Translations under genes and position numbers: made by a program
The notes under the pieces: model-generated
The model's database searches: none
Told to the model about the DNA's origin: nothing
What the model saw: the letters and a program-made list of their open reading frames with translations, nothing else
From: HGM12587 sp045128635
GTDB lineage: Bacteria > Bacillota > Clostridia > Lachnospirales > Lachnospiraceae
Assembly (NCBI GenBank): GCA_045128635.1
Contig: JBGVRS010000052.1
Span: 16,658-80,657, forward strand
Direction: 5' to 3'
Length of the DNA: 64,000 nucleotides
Shown: piece after piece, positions 17,743 through 26,860 of the stretch
Position numbering within the stretch: position 1 is the first letter of the stretch
How the letters are laid out: each line of letters opens with the position of its first letter

Positions 17743-17833
17743 ACCCCAGCACTGGGGGATGTATAAAGATAAGCCGAGGTCAAGCGTAGCCTCGAGGCGT
17801 TCTTTGTACATCCTTCAATGCTGGGGTATTTTT
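17743..17833. terminator. Extended hairpin terminator between convergent genes
   Basis: ACCCCAGCA (17743-17751) pairs with TGCTGGGGT (17819-17827). Inside, GGATGTATAAAGA (17757-17769) pairs with TCTTTGTACATCC over 13 bp including one wobble. A third helix forms from GCCGAGG and CCTCGAGGC with a small bulge. The stem is followed by a T-rich tract on the plus strand. It ends the siroheme operon and faces the 3' end of prs. It is much longer than a normal terminator. Confidence 0.7.
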
Positions 17834-17837
17834 ATTA

Positions 17838-19022
17838 TTATTTATTCTGCTGTGCTTCTTTATATTTCGCTACGAAAGCATTGATTCTTTCATATGGTTC
17901 CAGTAAATCGCTGATAGAACCGTCATGATTTAATGTATCGATCAGAAGTGCGATGTATTTGCTCATGTCGCAGCTTACATACCAGTCTCTTGCTAAAAGT
18001 TCCGGTGTCTGGTAAACAGTGTTTGTTGTACAGATCTTAGAAATGAGACCTTCTTCATATGCTTTGTCAAAACGTTCTAAACCGCTTGTGAAAAGACCAA
18101 ATGTAGAGAATACGAAGATTCTTCCTGCTCCACGCGCTTTTAACTGTTTTGCAACGTCTAACATACTGTCACCGGAAGAAATCATATCATCGATGATGAT
18201 TGCATCTTTTCCGTTTAAGTCAGAACCTAAAAATTCATGTGCAACGATTGGGTTTTTACCATTTACGATCTTTGTATAGTCACGGCGTTTATAGAACATA
18301 CCCATGTCTACGCCTAAGATACTTGCAAGGTAGATTGCACGTCCTGTAGCACCTTCATCAGGGCTGATTACCATTAAGTGGTCACTATCAAGCTGAATAT
18401 CATCAACGCTGTTTAAGAGACCTTTGATCATCTGGTAAACAGGTGTCACTGTTTCGAATCCATTTAAAGGAATTGCATTTTGAACACGTGGGTCGTGAGC
18501 GTCAAATGTGATAATGTTATCAACACCCATGTTTACCAATTCCTGAAGTGCTAAAGCACAGTCTAAAGATTCTCTGGAAGAACGTTTATGCTGTCTGCTT
18601 TCGTAAAGGAATGGCATGATCACTGTGATTCTTCTTGCTTTTCCTGCAATTGCAGCAATGATACGTTTTAAATCCTGATAATGATCGTCTGGAGACATAT
18701 GGTTTTCCTGACCGCATAAAGAATATGTCAGGCTCCAGTTACATACATCAACGATTAAATAAACATCCTGTCCACGAACAGATTCACTGATGATCGCTTT
18801 TGCTTCTCCTGAACCAAAGCGTGGAACAGAAGCACTTACAACGTAAGAATCTTTTTCATATCCGGAAAAGATAATGCTTGATTTATGTTCAGATGTATTT
18901 GCGTGACGCCAGTTTACAAGGTAGTTGTCTACTTTTTCACCAAGTTCTGCACAGCTGGCAAGTGGAATAATCCCAAGTGGTCCTACAGGGATTGTGTCGA
19001 TAGTGCGAAGACTACGCTGCAT
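17838..19022 (-). CDS. prs: Ribose-phosphate pyrophosphokinase (long clostridial form)
   Basis: The 394-residue enzyme makes PRPP from ribose-5-phosphate and ATP for nucleotide, histidine, tryptophan and NAD synthesis. It keeps RFGSGEAKAIISESVRGQDVY, the flexible-loop region FLYESRQHKR, the DAHDPRVQNAI motif and the PRPP-binding IIDDMISSGDS. It is about 75 residues longer than classical 315-residue enzymes, a length I associate with a Clostridia subfamily. It lies 2 bases downstream of the dnaI-like gene and is likely in the murC-dnaD-dnaI-prs cluster. Confidence 0.9.
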   Translation of the reverse strand: MQRSLRTIDTIPVGPLGIIPLASCAELGEKVDNYLVNWRHANTSEHKSSIIFSGYEKDSYVVSASVPRFGSGEAKAIISESVRGQDVYLIVDVCNWSLTYSLCGQENHMSPDDHYQDLKRIIAAIAGKARRITVIMPFLYESRQHKRSSRESLDCALALQELVNMGVDNIITFDAHDPRVQNAIPLNGFETVTPVYQMIKGLLNSVDDIQLDSDHLMVISPDEGATGRAIYLASILGVDMGMFYKRRDYTKIVNGKNPIVAHEFLGSDLNGKDAIIIDDMISSGDSMLDVAKQLKARGAGRIFVFSTFGLFTSGLERFDKAYEEGLISKICTTNTVYQTPELLARDWYVSCDMSKYIALLIDTLNHDGSISDLLEPYERINAFVAKYKEAQQNK

Positions 19023-19024
19023 TA

Positions 19025-19996
19025 TTAAAATCCTCCTAATTTCTTTTTGAGACGAATATCGCTTCCGGAAAGTTTTAACATTTTATAATTTGAAATGATA
19101 CGGGAAGCGGTTCGTTCAGTGTAAGTTGTTAATATTTCTTCTGGTGACAGGTTTGTAGAAATCAATGTAGATTTCTTACGTAAGATTCGTTCGTTAATTA
19201 CGAGGAAAAATCCTGCCATCGTAAAACTGTTTGCTAGTTCAGTACCTAAATCATCAATGATGAGAAGGTCACTTTCAAAAATGTGTGGATACTGCTTTGC
19301 AACGGATTCTTCTTTTGACATGTTACCTGAAAATGAGTTTTTCGCCATCAGGTCAAAAAGCTGGAATGCGGACAAATATAAAACGCTGTGTCCCTGATCC
19401 AGGAGTTCCTTTGCAATACAGTTGGAAAGAAAAGTCTTTCCAATACCTACAGTACCACATAATAATATGTTTTCAAAGGTTTTGTCAAAGTTTTCTGTAA
19501 AATTTTTGCAGGTTTCAATCGCTACCTGCATTTTTTCCATATTTTCAACGTCGTAATATTTATAGGAAAGGGTAGAAAAGTTCTCTTCCTTTAAGATTTC
19601 CCGTAAATTAGACTGCTGATACATTTCGTCAATGATGCGCTGCTTAAAGCAGTGGCATTTCTCGTTTTCGATATAACCGGTATCCTGACAGTCAGGACAG
19701 CGGTACTGCATCTGAAGCATTTCCGGCGCAATGCGGCAGCATTTTAACAACGCTTCTTTTTCCATGCGAAGGTCTGACAATTTCTGACGATATTCGCCAA
19801 AGCTCATTGCCCCTTCTTTTGTAAAGGAAGCGGCAAATTTTTCAGCGAGGTCAGAAATCTGTTCATCAATTTCCTTGATTTCCGGGAATCTGTCATAAAC
19901 TTCCTGGGTACGTGCATTCAGAGCATGCATGTTTTCAAGACGCTGATTGTCGTATTCTCGCATAATGGAATCATAATGTGCTGATGAGAGATTCAC
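19025..19996 (-). CDS. DnaI/DnaC-like replicative helicase loader ATPase
   Basis: The 323-residue AAA+ protein has an N-terminal helical region, a zinc-binding cysteine cluster YRCPDCQDTGYIENEKCHCF at about 114-133, Walker A CGTVGIGKTFLSN, Walker B LLIIDDLGTE, a sensor region STNLSPEEI and an arginine finger region ERTASRII. This layout is that of primosomal proteins that load the DnaB/DnaC-type helicase. It lies directly downstream of dnaD, its usual partner at replication initiation. The reading frame starts at ATG 19996 behind AGGAGGAAA. Confidence 0.88.
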   Translation of the reverse strand: MNLSSAHYDSIMREYDNQRLENMHALNARTQEVYDRFPEIKEIDEQISDLAEKFAASFTKEGAMSFGEYRQKLSDLRMEKEALLKCCRIAPEMLQMQYRCPDCQDTGYIENEKCHCFKQRIIDEMYQQSNLREILKEENFSTLSYKYYDVENMEKMQVAIETCKNFTENFDKTFENILLCGTVGIGKTFLSNCIAKELLDQGHSVLYLSAFQLFDLMAKNSFSGNMSKEESVAKQYPHIFESDLLIIDDLGTELANSFTMAGFFLVINERILRKKSTLISTNLSPEEILTTYTERTASRIISNYKMLKLSGSDIRLKKKLGGF

Positions 19997-20011
19997 GGTC
20001 TAAGTTTCCTC

Positions 20012-20971
20012 CTATTGGTTAATGAAAAATTTATCTAATTCGTTTGGATCGTATTTGTGCTGTTCAAAGTTATGGAATCTTGTAGTGAACGGCTTGTCCT
20101 GTTTTGGCTGAGGATTTTCAGCTGTTTTGGATTTGTGTTCTGCAGTCAGCTTGTCCACATCAGACAGGTGGTGTATTCCTGCATTTTTCCATGCTTTTAA
20201 GATTCCATCCACATATTCGAAGCTTGGCTTATGTATCTTCATGATGGTACGATTACAAGCTTCCAAGATAATATCAATTGTAAAACCATATTCCTTCATC
20301 CATCGATTTACAAAAGCAACTTCAGTTGGAAGCGGTTCATGGTTATTGATTCCAAGTGCTTTTAATACAAGATAACATTCCTTTGCAAAAGGCTTGGAAT
20401 CTAATTTGGCATCTTCGACTGTTTTAATGCCTTTCTTGTGCCATTCCAAAGCAACAGTTTCCATATAACGAAGACTCTTCTTGTTTTTTGACACACTGTA
20501 TTCTACAAGATACTCAATTAAATCTGTAGAGAACTGTAACTGATCATAGAAATAAAGAAGAGTTTCTATGTCGGTTCTTGTCAGCTGTTTTCCCATATAT
20601 TGTTCGCAAACAAAGAGCAGCTGTTTGATTTCTGTATGTTCTTTAAATGCTTTTGTCTCTGCAGCAGAATAGCTGTGTTTTTCAGGAGCAGCAACTGTTG
20701 TTTCAGACTGCGTCTGAACTGTTTCTTCAAATGTTAACAGTCCTTTGCTTTCCCAATATTTTAAAGCACGTTTTACATCATTTTCTGTACACTGGAAAAT
20801 ATCTGCTAATGTCGAAATAGAAGGCACTTTGTCACTTTTTGCGCAGTGAAGTATGTAAAGATAAATCTTTACGTAGTCCCCATTCGCCATTGGCATGTAG
20901 TTTTTTATAAAGTCATCCGGTATCACCGTTACAGGAATATACCCGGCTGTTGTCATTTTAAAATCTGCCAT
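20012..20971 (-). CDS. dnaD: DnaD-domain replication initiation protein
   Basis: The 319-residue protein has an N-terminal winged helix (SISTLADIFQCTENDVKRALKYWESKGLL), a variable linker and two C-terminal DnaD-type modules (YDQLQFSTDLIEYLVEYSVSK and VEYVDGILKAWKNAGI-like). DnaD proteins remodel DNA with DnaA and help recruit the helicase loader. The start ATG 20971 follows AGGGGGAGGC. Its promoter region contains an extended -10 and an array of DnaA boxes, which suggests control by DnaA. Confidence 0.88.
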   Translation of the reverse strand: MADFKMTTAGYIPVTVIPDDFIKNYMPMANGDYVKIYLYILHCAKSDKVPSISTLADIFQCTENDVKRALKYWESKGLLTFEETVQTQSETTVAAPEKHSYSAAETKAFKEHTEIKQLLFVCEQYMGKQLTRTDIETLLYFYDQLQFSTDLIEYLVEYSVSKNKKSLRYMETVALEWHKKGIKTVEDAKLDSKPFAKECYLVLKALGINNHEPLPTEVAFVNRWMKEYGFTIDIILEACNRTIMKIHKPSFEYVDGILKAWKNAGIHHLSDVDKLTAEHKSKTAENPQPKQDKPFTTRFHNFEQHKYDPNELDKFFINQ

Positions 20972-21000
20972 AATGCCTCCCCCTAAGCTTTAGCATTGCA

Positions 21001-21009
21001 ATTATAGCA
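21001..21009 (-). promoter_or_regulatory. Extended -10 promoter of the dnaD operon
   Basis: On the minus strand TGC-TATAAT (complement of 21001-21009) forms an extended -10. No good -35 is present at 17 bases, which is common for TGn promoters. The start would be about 20 bases before the dnaD binding site. Confidence 0.55.
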
Positions 21010-21046
21010 CAATCAAAAATGCTTTGGAATAACAACTTCATCCACT

Positions 21047-21115
21047 GTTTCCACAAAATTATCCACATATCAACATGGATAAAATTCCCTGATGATATGT
21101 GGATAATGTGGATAA
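21047..21115. promoter_or_regulatory. DnaA-box array upstream of dnaD
   Basis: Three perfect DnaA boxes occur in 57 bases: TTATCCACA at 21059-21067 and two directly abutting TGTGGATAA copies at 21098-21106 and 21107-21115. A one-mismatch box GTTTCCACA lies at 21047-21055 and a two-mismatch copy near 21073-21081. The array fills the gap between the murC stop and the dnaD promoter. Confidence 0.75.
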
Positions 21116-22495
21116 TTATGCGTTAAGTAAGTTTTCCCCAATGTTTACAACGTCTCCGGCACCCATAGTTATCAACAGATCCCCGTGGATACAATGTGAT
21201 TTTAAAAATTCCTGAATTTCGTCGAAACTTGGTAAATAGTAGCAGTCAGCGCCAAGGCTTGAAATTTCTTTCGCAAGAAGTTCAGAACTAACTCCCAAAG
21301 TGTCAGTTTCGCGAGCTGCATAAATGTCTGCAAGGACTATATGATCAGCCACTGATAAGCTTTCCGCAAATTCTTTGAAAAATGCTTTGGTACGTGTATA
21401 GGTATGTGGCTGGAATACACACCAGATTTCTCTGTGTGGATAATTTTTTGCGGCTTCCAGAGTGGTGCGGATTTCTGTCGGATGATGTGCATAATCGTCG
21501 ATAATTGTCACACCATTTAAATTACCTTTGTACTGGAAACGACGGTTTGCGCCGCTAAAGCCTAAAAGACCGGCCTGAATCTGTTCCATGGAAATACCAA
21601 GCTTACGTGCAGCCGCAATGACTGCCAGTGCGTTGGATACGTTGTGCTGTCCCGGAACGCTTAATACGATATGACCAAGATTTACGCTATGGTGCATCAC
21701 ATCAAATTCACCATAACCCTGTTCGTTAAAGTGAATATTTTCTGCATGATAAGTACAAGAGGAATCCATACCGTAAGTTACGACCTTACATTCTAATCCT
21801 TCGGTTACTTTCTCATAATCTTTAATTTCTTTGTTGATAATAAGAACTCCATCCTTTTGAAGTTTTTTAGCAAAAAGTCTAAAGGAATTCATAATATCAT
21901 CTAAATCCTTAAAGAAGTCCATGTGATCTTCTTCGATATTTAAAATAATGCTCATTGTCGGATAGAAAGACAAAAAGCTGTTGGTATATTCGCATGCTTC
22001 GGTAATGAAGGTTTCGGATTTGCCAACGCGAATATTTCCGCCGATTGCTTCCAAAATACCGCCAACAGAAATGGTTGGGTCAGCGTCTGCTGCCAAAAGA
22101 ACCGATGAGAACATGGAAGTGGTTGTTGTTTTTCCATGAGTTCCGGATACTGCAATGGCAGTTCTATAGTTTTTCATGATCTGTCCGAGAAGTTCTGCTC
22201 TGGTAAGCATTGGTAGTTCTAATTCCACGCAGCGCGCAAATTCCGGATTATCCGGGTGAATGGCTGCGGTATATACCACGCAGTCATAATCTGCAGAAAT
22301 GTTTTCTGCACACTGTCCGTAAAATACTTTTGCACCTCGTTCTTCTAGCTGCTTTGTCAGTGCTGAAGGTTTGGTATCAGAGCCGGAGATTGTAAAACCG
22401 GCACCTAAAAGGATTTCTGCGAGACCGCTCATGCTGATGCCGCCAATTCCTATAAAATGAATATGTTCAGGTTTGTTAAAATCTATTTTGTACAT
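21116..22495 (-). CDS. murC: UDP-N-acetylmuramate--L-alanine ligase
   Basis: The 459-residue cytoplasmic ligase adds L-alanine to UDP-MurNAc in peptidoglycan synthesis. Motifs seen are the N-terminal HFIGIGGISMSGLAEIL (UDP binding), the ATP loop AVSGTHGKTTTTSM, the catalytic NIEEDHMDFF and the C-terminal DDYAHHPTEI. Length is normal. It is the first gene visible of the minus-strand cluster with dnaD, dnaI-like and prs, and is divergent from glgC. Confidence 0.97.
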   Translation of the reverse strand: MYKIDFNKPEHIHFIGIGGISMSGLAEILLGAGFTISGSDTKPSALTKQLEERGAKVFYGQCAENISADYDCVVYTAAIHPDNPEFARCVELELPMLTRAELLGQIMKNYRTAIAVSGTHGKTTTTSMFSSVLLAADADPTISVGGILEAIGGNIRVGKSETFITEACEYTNSFLSFYPTMSIILNIEEDHMDFFKDLDDIMNSFRLFAKKLQKDGVLIINKEIKDYEKVTEGLECKVVTYGMDSSCTYHAENIHFNEQGYGEFDVMHHSVNLGHIVLSVPGQHNVSNALAVIAAARKLGISMEQIQAGLLGFSGANRRFQYKGNLNGVTIIDDYAHHPTEIRTTLEAAKNYPHREIWCVFQPHTYTRTKAFFKEFAESLSVADHIVLADIYAARETDTLGVSSELLAKEISSLGADCYYLPSFDEIQEFLKSHCIHGDLLITMGAGDVVNIGENLLNA

Positions 22496-22570
22496 AAATG
22501 TCCACCTTTAATGAAGAATTTCTAGATAAATTATACTCTGAAAGCTATACTTTTTCAAACCATATTATGA

Positions 22571-22576
22571 TATAAT
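22571..22576 (+). promoter_or_regulatory. Probable -10 of the glgCD promoter
   Basis: TATAAT at 22571-22576 lies 64 bases before the glgC start. A convincing -35 is not obvious. A short inverted repeat (GCGG/CCGC) follows at about 22593-22608. Confidence 0.4.
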
Positions 22577-22639
22577 AAATTATTAAATTTATGCGGAAAT
22601 AAAACCGCCAGCCATTTCTAAACTAGAGAGGTGACTTAC

Positions 22640-23914
22640 GTGATAAAAAAAGAAATGATTGCAATGCTTCTGGCAGGAGGACAGGGCAGCCGCCTTGGGG
22701 TATTGACTGCAAAAGTGGCAAAACCGGCAGTGTCATTTGGTGCGAAATATCGTATCATTGACTTCCCGCTGAGTAACTGTATCAACTCGGGAATCGATAC
22801 AGTTGGCGTTTTAACTCAGTACCAGCCACTGCGTTTGAATACTCATATCGGTATCGGAATGCCATGGGATCTTGACAGAAACAATGGTGGTGTAACGGTG
22901 CTTCCACCATATGAAAAAAGTACGAATAGTGAATGGTATACAGGAACGGCAAATGCCATTTATCAGAACATCGACTACATCGATACCTACAATCCTGAAT
23001 ACGTTCTGATTCTCTCAGGGGATCACATTTATAAAATGGATTATGAACTGATGCTTGACTTCCATAAAGAAAATGGCGCAGATGTAACAATTGCAGCGAT
23101 GCCGGTTCCGATGGAAGAAGCCAGTCGTTTTGGAATTGTAATTACTGATGATAACAATCAGATCACAGAGTTTGAAGAAAAACCGGAACATCCAAGAAGT
23201 AATTTGGCTTCTATGGGAATTTATATTTTCAGCTGGCCGGTGCTTCGACAGGCGTTAATCGATAAAAAAGAACAGCCGGGATGTGATTTTGGAAAGCATA
23301 TTATTCCATATTGTTTTGAAAACGGAAATCCAATGTATGCGTATGAATTTAACGGCTACTGGAAAGATGTTGGAACATTAGGTTCTTACTGGGAAGCAAA
23401 TATGGAACTGATAGACATTATTCCGGAGTTTAACCTTTACGAAGAATTCTGGAAAATCTATACAAAGAGTGATGCCATTGCGCCAGAATATATTTCTGCG
23501 GATGCAAAGATTACACGCAGTCTGATCAGCGGTGCATCGACCATTTGCGGAGATGTCAGCGGTTCGGTCATAGGTTCCGGTGTTACCATTGAAGAAGGTG
23601 CGATTGTTCGTGATTCTATTATTATGAAGGGTACGACCATTGGTAAAGGGGCAGTGATTGAAAAGGCAATTATTGCAGAAGATGTTGAAGTAGGCGAAAA
23701 TGTTGTCATGGGTATTGGCGAAGAGGTACCAAATCAGCTTCAGCCAAAAATCTATTCTTTCGGTCTTGTGACCATTGGAGAAGATTCTTATATCCCGCCA
23801 AATGTAAAGATTGGGAAAAATACAGCAATCTCAGGAAATACCACTCCGGAAGATTATCCAAATGGTATTTTGGAGAGCGGCAAATCTATTATTAAGGCAG
23901 GTGACAGAGTATGA
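22640..23914 (+). CDS. glgC: Glucose-1-phosphate adenylyltransferase, catalytic subunit
   Basis: I choose GTG 22640 (MIKKEMIAML), with GAGAGGTGA correctly spaced upstream; GTG 22631 falls within that site. The 424-residue enzyme makes ADP-glucose for glycogen. It has the nucleotide loop LAGGQGSRLGVLTAKVAKPAV, the regulatory/substrate segment WYTGTANAIYQN, the catalytic SGDHIYKMDY and a C-terminal left-handed beta-helix (hexapeptide repeats). The last 4 bases overlap glgD, so the subunits are made together. Confidence 0.95.
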   Translation: MIKKEMIAMLLAGGQGSRLGVLTAKVAKPAVSFGAKYRIIDFPLSNCINSGIDTVGVLTQYQPLRLNTHIGIGMPWDLDRNNGGVTVLPPYEKSTNSEWYTGTANAIYQNIDYIDTYNPEYVLILSGDHIYKMDYELMLDFHKENGADVTIAAMPVPMEEASRFGIVITDDNNQITEFEEKPEHPRSNLASMGIYIFSWPVLRQALIDKKEQPGCDFGKHIIPYCFENGNPMYAYEFNGYWKDVGTLGSYWEANMELIDIIPEFNLYEEFWKIYTKSDAIAPEYISADAKITRSLISGASTICGDVSGSVIGSGVTIEEGAIVRDSIIMKGTTIGKGAVIEKAIIAEDVEVGENVVMGIGEEVPNQLQPKIYSFGLVTIGEDSYIPPNVKIGKNTAISGNTTPEDYPNGILESGKSIIKAGDRV

Positions 23915-25029
23915 GAGCGATTGGTATGATCTTAGCGGGTGGTAATAACCACAGAATGAGAGAACTGTCAAACAAGCGTGCCGTAGCAGCCATGCCATTT
24001 GCAGGAAGCTATCGAAGCATTGACTTTGTCTTAAGTAATATGTCAAACTCCAAAATTAACAGGGTTGCAGTTCTGACACAATATAATTCCCGCTCTTTAA
24101 ATGAACATTTAAATTCAGCAAAATGGTGGGATTTCGGAAGAAAGCAGGGAGGTCTTTACTTACTTGCTCCGACGATTACAGCAGAAAACAGCTCCTGGTA
24201 TCGGGGAACGGCAGATTCCATTTACCAGAATCTGGACTGGTTAAGAGAATGTCATGAACCATATGTAGTTATTGCATCCGGGGACGGCATTTACAAACTG
24301 GATTATAACAAAGTATTGGAATATCATATCGAAAAGAAAGCGGATATTACAGTTGTCTGCAAGGAGATGCCGGAAGATACGGATATCAGCCGCTTCGGTG
24401 TTGTAACAATGGACGAAGAAAACCGCATCATCGATATGGAAGAGAAACCATTGAGTGCTAAATCCAGAATGGTTTCCTGTGGAATTTACATTATCCGCAG
24501 AAGACAGCTCATTGAGCTGATTGAAAAGAGTGCAAAAGAAGGTCAATATAACTTTGTAACAGATATTTTGATCAGATATAAAAATGTAAAACGAATTTAT
24601 GGTTATGAGATGGAGTCCTACTGGAACAACATCGCATCCGTTGAATCTTACTATCAGGCAAACATGGACTTTTTAAAACCGGATATCAGAAAACATTTCT
24701 TAAAAGATTATCCGACAATTTATTCAAAAGTGCATGATTTGCCACCGGCAAAATACAATCCGGGTTCCGACGTTAGAAACGCGCTGATTGGAAGCGGTTC
24801 TATTATAAATGGAACAGTAGAAAATTCACTGCTGTTCAAAAAAGTTTTCATAGGCAACAACTGTGTTGTTAAAAATTCTATCATTATGGACGATGTATAT
24901 TTAGGGGATAATACATACGTGGAAAACTGTGTGGTAGAAAGTGGTACAACCATTCGCGCAAATACAGTATATAAAGGGGAAGGCGAAATCAAGGTTGTTG
25001 TTGAAAACAGCGAAAGGTATCATATTTAA
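23911..25029 (+). CDS. glgD: Glucose-1-phosphate adenylyltransferase, GlgD subunit
   Basis: The 372-residue paralogue of GlgC keeps the overall nucleotidyltransferase plus beta-helix layout, but the N-terminal loop is LAGGNNHRMRELSNKRAVAA, lacking the catalytic GxGxRL pattern. GlgD subunits are known to be poorly active and to modulate GlgC in Gram-positive bacteria. The ATG overlaps the glgC stop (ATGA). spoVG follows after 21 bases. Confidence 0.93.
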   Translation: MRAIGMILAGGNNHRMRELSNKRAVAAMPFAGSYRSIDFVLSNMSNSKINRVAVLTQYNSRSLNEHLNSAKWWDFGRKQGGLYLLAPTITAENSSWYRGTADSIYQNLDWLRECHEPYVVIASGDGIYKLDYNKVLEYHIEKKADITVVCKEMPEDTDISRFGVVTMDEENRIIDMEEKPLSAKSRMVSCGIYIIRRRQLIELIEKSAKEGQYNFVTDILIRYKNVKRIYGYEMESYWNNIASVESYYQANMDFLKPDIRKHFLKDYPTIYSKVHDLPPAKYNPGSDVRNALIGSGSIINGTVENSLLFKKVFIGNNCVVKNSIIMDDVYLGDNTYVENCVVESGTTIRANTVYKGEGEIKVVVENSERYHI

Positions 25030-25050
25030 ACTTTAGGGGGAAGGAAAGAT

Positions 25051-25332
25051 ATGCAGATTACGGATGTAAGAGTACGTAAAGTCGTAGCGAAAGAGGGGAA
25101 ATTAAAAGCTGTTGTATCTATCACAATTGATGATGAGTTTGTGGTACACGACATTAAGGTCATTGAAGGGGAAAAGGGACTGTTCATTGCAATGCCAAGC
25201 AGAAAGGCAGCAGATGGAGAATATCGTGACACAGCACATCCAATCAATTCTGAAACAAGGGAAAGGATGCAGAAGCTGATACTGGAAAAATACGAAGCAG
25301 CAATGCTGGAAGCTGCAGAAGAAACAGTATAG
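25051..25332 (+). CDS. spoVG: SpoVG septation/RNA-binding regulator
   Basis: This 93-residue protein has the SpoVG signature MQITDVRVRKV near the start, VHDIKVIEGEKGLFIAMPSRK and YRDTAHPINSETRERMQ. SpoVG binds nucleic acid and influences cell division, capsule genes and sporulation in Firmicutes. GGGGGAAGG lies before the ATG. The acidic, alanine-rich tail is typical of clostridial copies. Confidence 0.95.
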   Translation: MQITDVRVRKVVAKEGKLKAVVSITIDDEFVVHDIKVIEGEKGLFIAMPSRKAADGEYRDTAHPINSETRERMQKLILEKYEAAMLEAAEETV

Positions 25333-25343
25333 GAGACATCAAT

Positions 25344-26228
25344 ATGGCAATGCATATATTGGAAAATGAATATTTAAAAGTTATGGTAGCAGACGCCGGT
25401 GCAGAGTTAAGCAGCGTCTTTGATAAGGAAACAGATGAAGAACGTATGTGGGATGCAGACCCGGCAGTATGGAATCGTCATGCACCGATTCTTTTTCCAT
25501 TCGTTGGAAAAGTAATTGGCGGTGTATACCGCATTGGCGACAAAGAATATACCATGAAGACACAGCATGGATTTGCCCGCGACAAAGAATTTGAATGTGT
25601 AGCGGCAACTCAGTATTTTGTAACACATCGTCTTGTTTCGACAGAAGAAACAAAAGAAATCTATCCATATGATTTTGAACTTCTTGTAACACATTCTCTG
25701 GATGCTGAAAATCCAAGAATGCTCCGTATCGACTGGGAAGTAAAAAATAACGGAAATGATGTAATGTATTATTTCATCGGTGCGCATCCGGGATTTATGA
25801 TTCCGGCAGGCGAAAAGAAGGAAGATTACTATATTGAATTCCCGGGAAGAGATGATCTGTCTTATATCAGTGTAAACTTAGACAGCGGATTTATTGCAGC
25901 TGATAAGGTGTTCAAATTAGAAACAGAAAATGGATTTATCAAATACAATGATACCATTCCTGATACATGGATTTTCGACTTCCAGAATATCGAAACAGTG
26001 CGCATTGCAAGACCGGATAAAACACCAGCCATTACAATGAACTGTGGACAGTTCCCATTGTTGGCAGTATGGGCCAACCCGACAGGTTCTTTCATTTGTC
26101 TGGAACCATGGTTTGGAAGAAGCGACAATGATGGATTTACAGGAACGATTGATGAAAAAGTTGCTGTGGAAAAATTGGAAGCAGGGGCTTGCAAAAAGAT
26201 TACACACACTGTAGAATTTCATAAGTAA
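25344..26228 (+). CDS. Aldose 1-epimerase family protein
   Basis: The 294-residue protein has the galactose-mutarotase fold: an N-terminal LENEYLKVMVADAGAELSSV, a central HAPILFPFVGKV, a histidine in FIGAHPGFMIP and a C-terminal CLEPWFGRSDNDG. These match the YihR/LACX-like epimerases that interconvert alpha and beta anomers of sugars or sugar phosphates. Position just after glgCD and spoVG hints at carbohydrate handling but the true sugar is not known. Confidence 0.85.
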   Translation: MAMHILENEYLKVMVADAGAELSSVFDKETDEERMWDADPAVWNRHAPILFPFVGKVIGGVYRIGDKEYTMKTQHGFARDKEFECVAATQYFVTHRLVSTEETKEIYPYDFELLVTHSLDAENPRMLRIDWEVKNNGNDVMYYFIGAHPGFMIPAGEKKEDYYIEFPGRDDLSYISVNLDSGFIAADKVFKLETENGFIKYNDTIPDTWIFDFQNIETVRIARPDKTPAITMNCGQFPLLAVWANPTGSFICLEPWFGRSDNDGFTGTIDEKVAVEKLEAGACKKITHTVEFHK

Positions 26229-26236
26229 CAAAGAAA

Positions 26237-26266
26237 AAAGGTAAAGCGGGCAACTGCTTTACCTTT
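26237..26266 (+). terminator. Weak intrinsic terminator or attenuating hairpin
   Basis: AAAGGTAAAGC (26237-26247) pairs perfectly with GCTTTACCTTT (26256-26266) around an 8-base loop. The following bases are GTGATT, so the U-run is poor. It lies 23 bases before the pth start and may only partly stop transcription. Confidence 0.5.
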
Positions 26267-26289
26267 GTGATTATATGAAAGAGGAAAAT

Positions 26290-26859
26290 ATGTATATTAT
26301 TGCAGGACTTGGCAATCCAACAAAACAATATGAAAATACAAGACATAATGCAGGCTTTTGTGTCATAGACTATTTATCGGAAAAGTATAATATTCCGGTA
26401 AAGCAGGCAGGCTATAAAGGACTTTATGGAAGCGGTTATATCGAAGGGCAGAAAGTTATTTTGTTAAAACCGCAGACATTTATGAATTTAAGCGGTGAAT
26501 CTATTCGTGCATGTATGGATTTTTATAAAATTGATCCGGAAGAAGAATTGATCGTCATTTATGATGACATCTCACTGGCTCCGGGACAGCTTCGTGTAAG
26601 AGGAAAGGGAAGCGCCGGCGGACACAACGGAATCAAAAATATCATTCTTCACACAGGCGGACAGAAATTCCCTCGTGTAAGAGTGGGTGTGGGCGAAAAG
26701 CCGGCGGAATATGACCTGGCAGATTATGTGCTGGGACATTTCTCCAAGGAAGATCAGAAACTGATGGATGAAGCGTTCAAAGAAGCAGGAGCGGCAGCAG
26801 TGGCAATTATGACAGAAGGCATTGATTCTGCCATGAATAAATTCAACGGAAAGAAATAA
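26290..26859 (+). CDS. pth: Peptidyl-tRNA hydrolase
   Basis: ATG 26290 (MYIIAGLGNP) follows GAAAGAGGA; the in-frame ATG 26275 is part of the leader. The 189-residue enzyme frees tRNA from peptidyl-tRNA released during translation. It has GLGNPTKQYENTRHNAGF (catalytic H20 region), LLKPQTFMNLSGES, the catalytic aspartate in VIYDDISL and RGKGSAGGHNGIKNII. mfd begins 2 bases after the stop, a common Firmicutes arrangement. Confidence 0.97.
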   Translation: MYIIAGLGNPTKQYENTRHNAGFCVIDYLSEKYNIPVKQAGYKGLYGSGYIEGQKVILLKPQTFMNLSGESIRACMDFYKIDPEEELIVIYDDISLAPGQLRVRGKGSAGGHNGIKNIILHTGGQKFPRVRVGVGEKPAEYDLADYVLGHFSKEDQKLMDEAFKEAGAAAVAIMTEGIDSAMNKFNGKK

Positions 26860-26860
26860 G

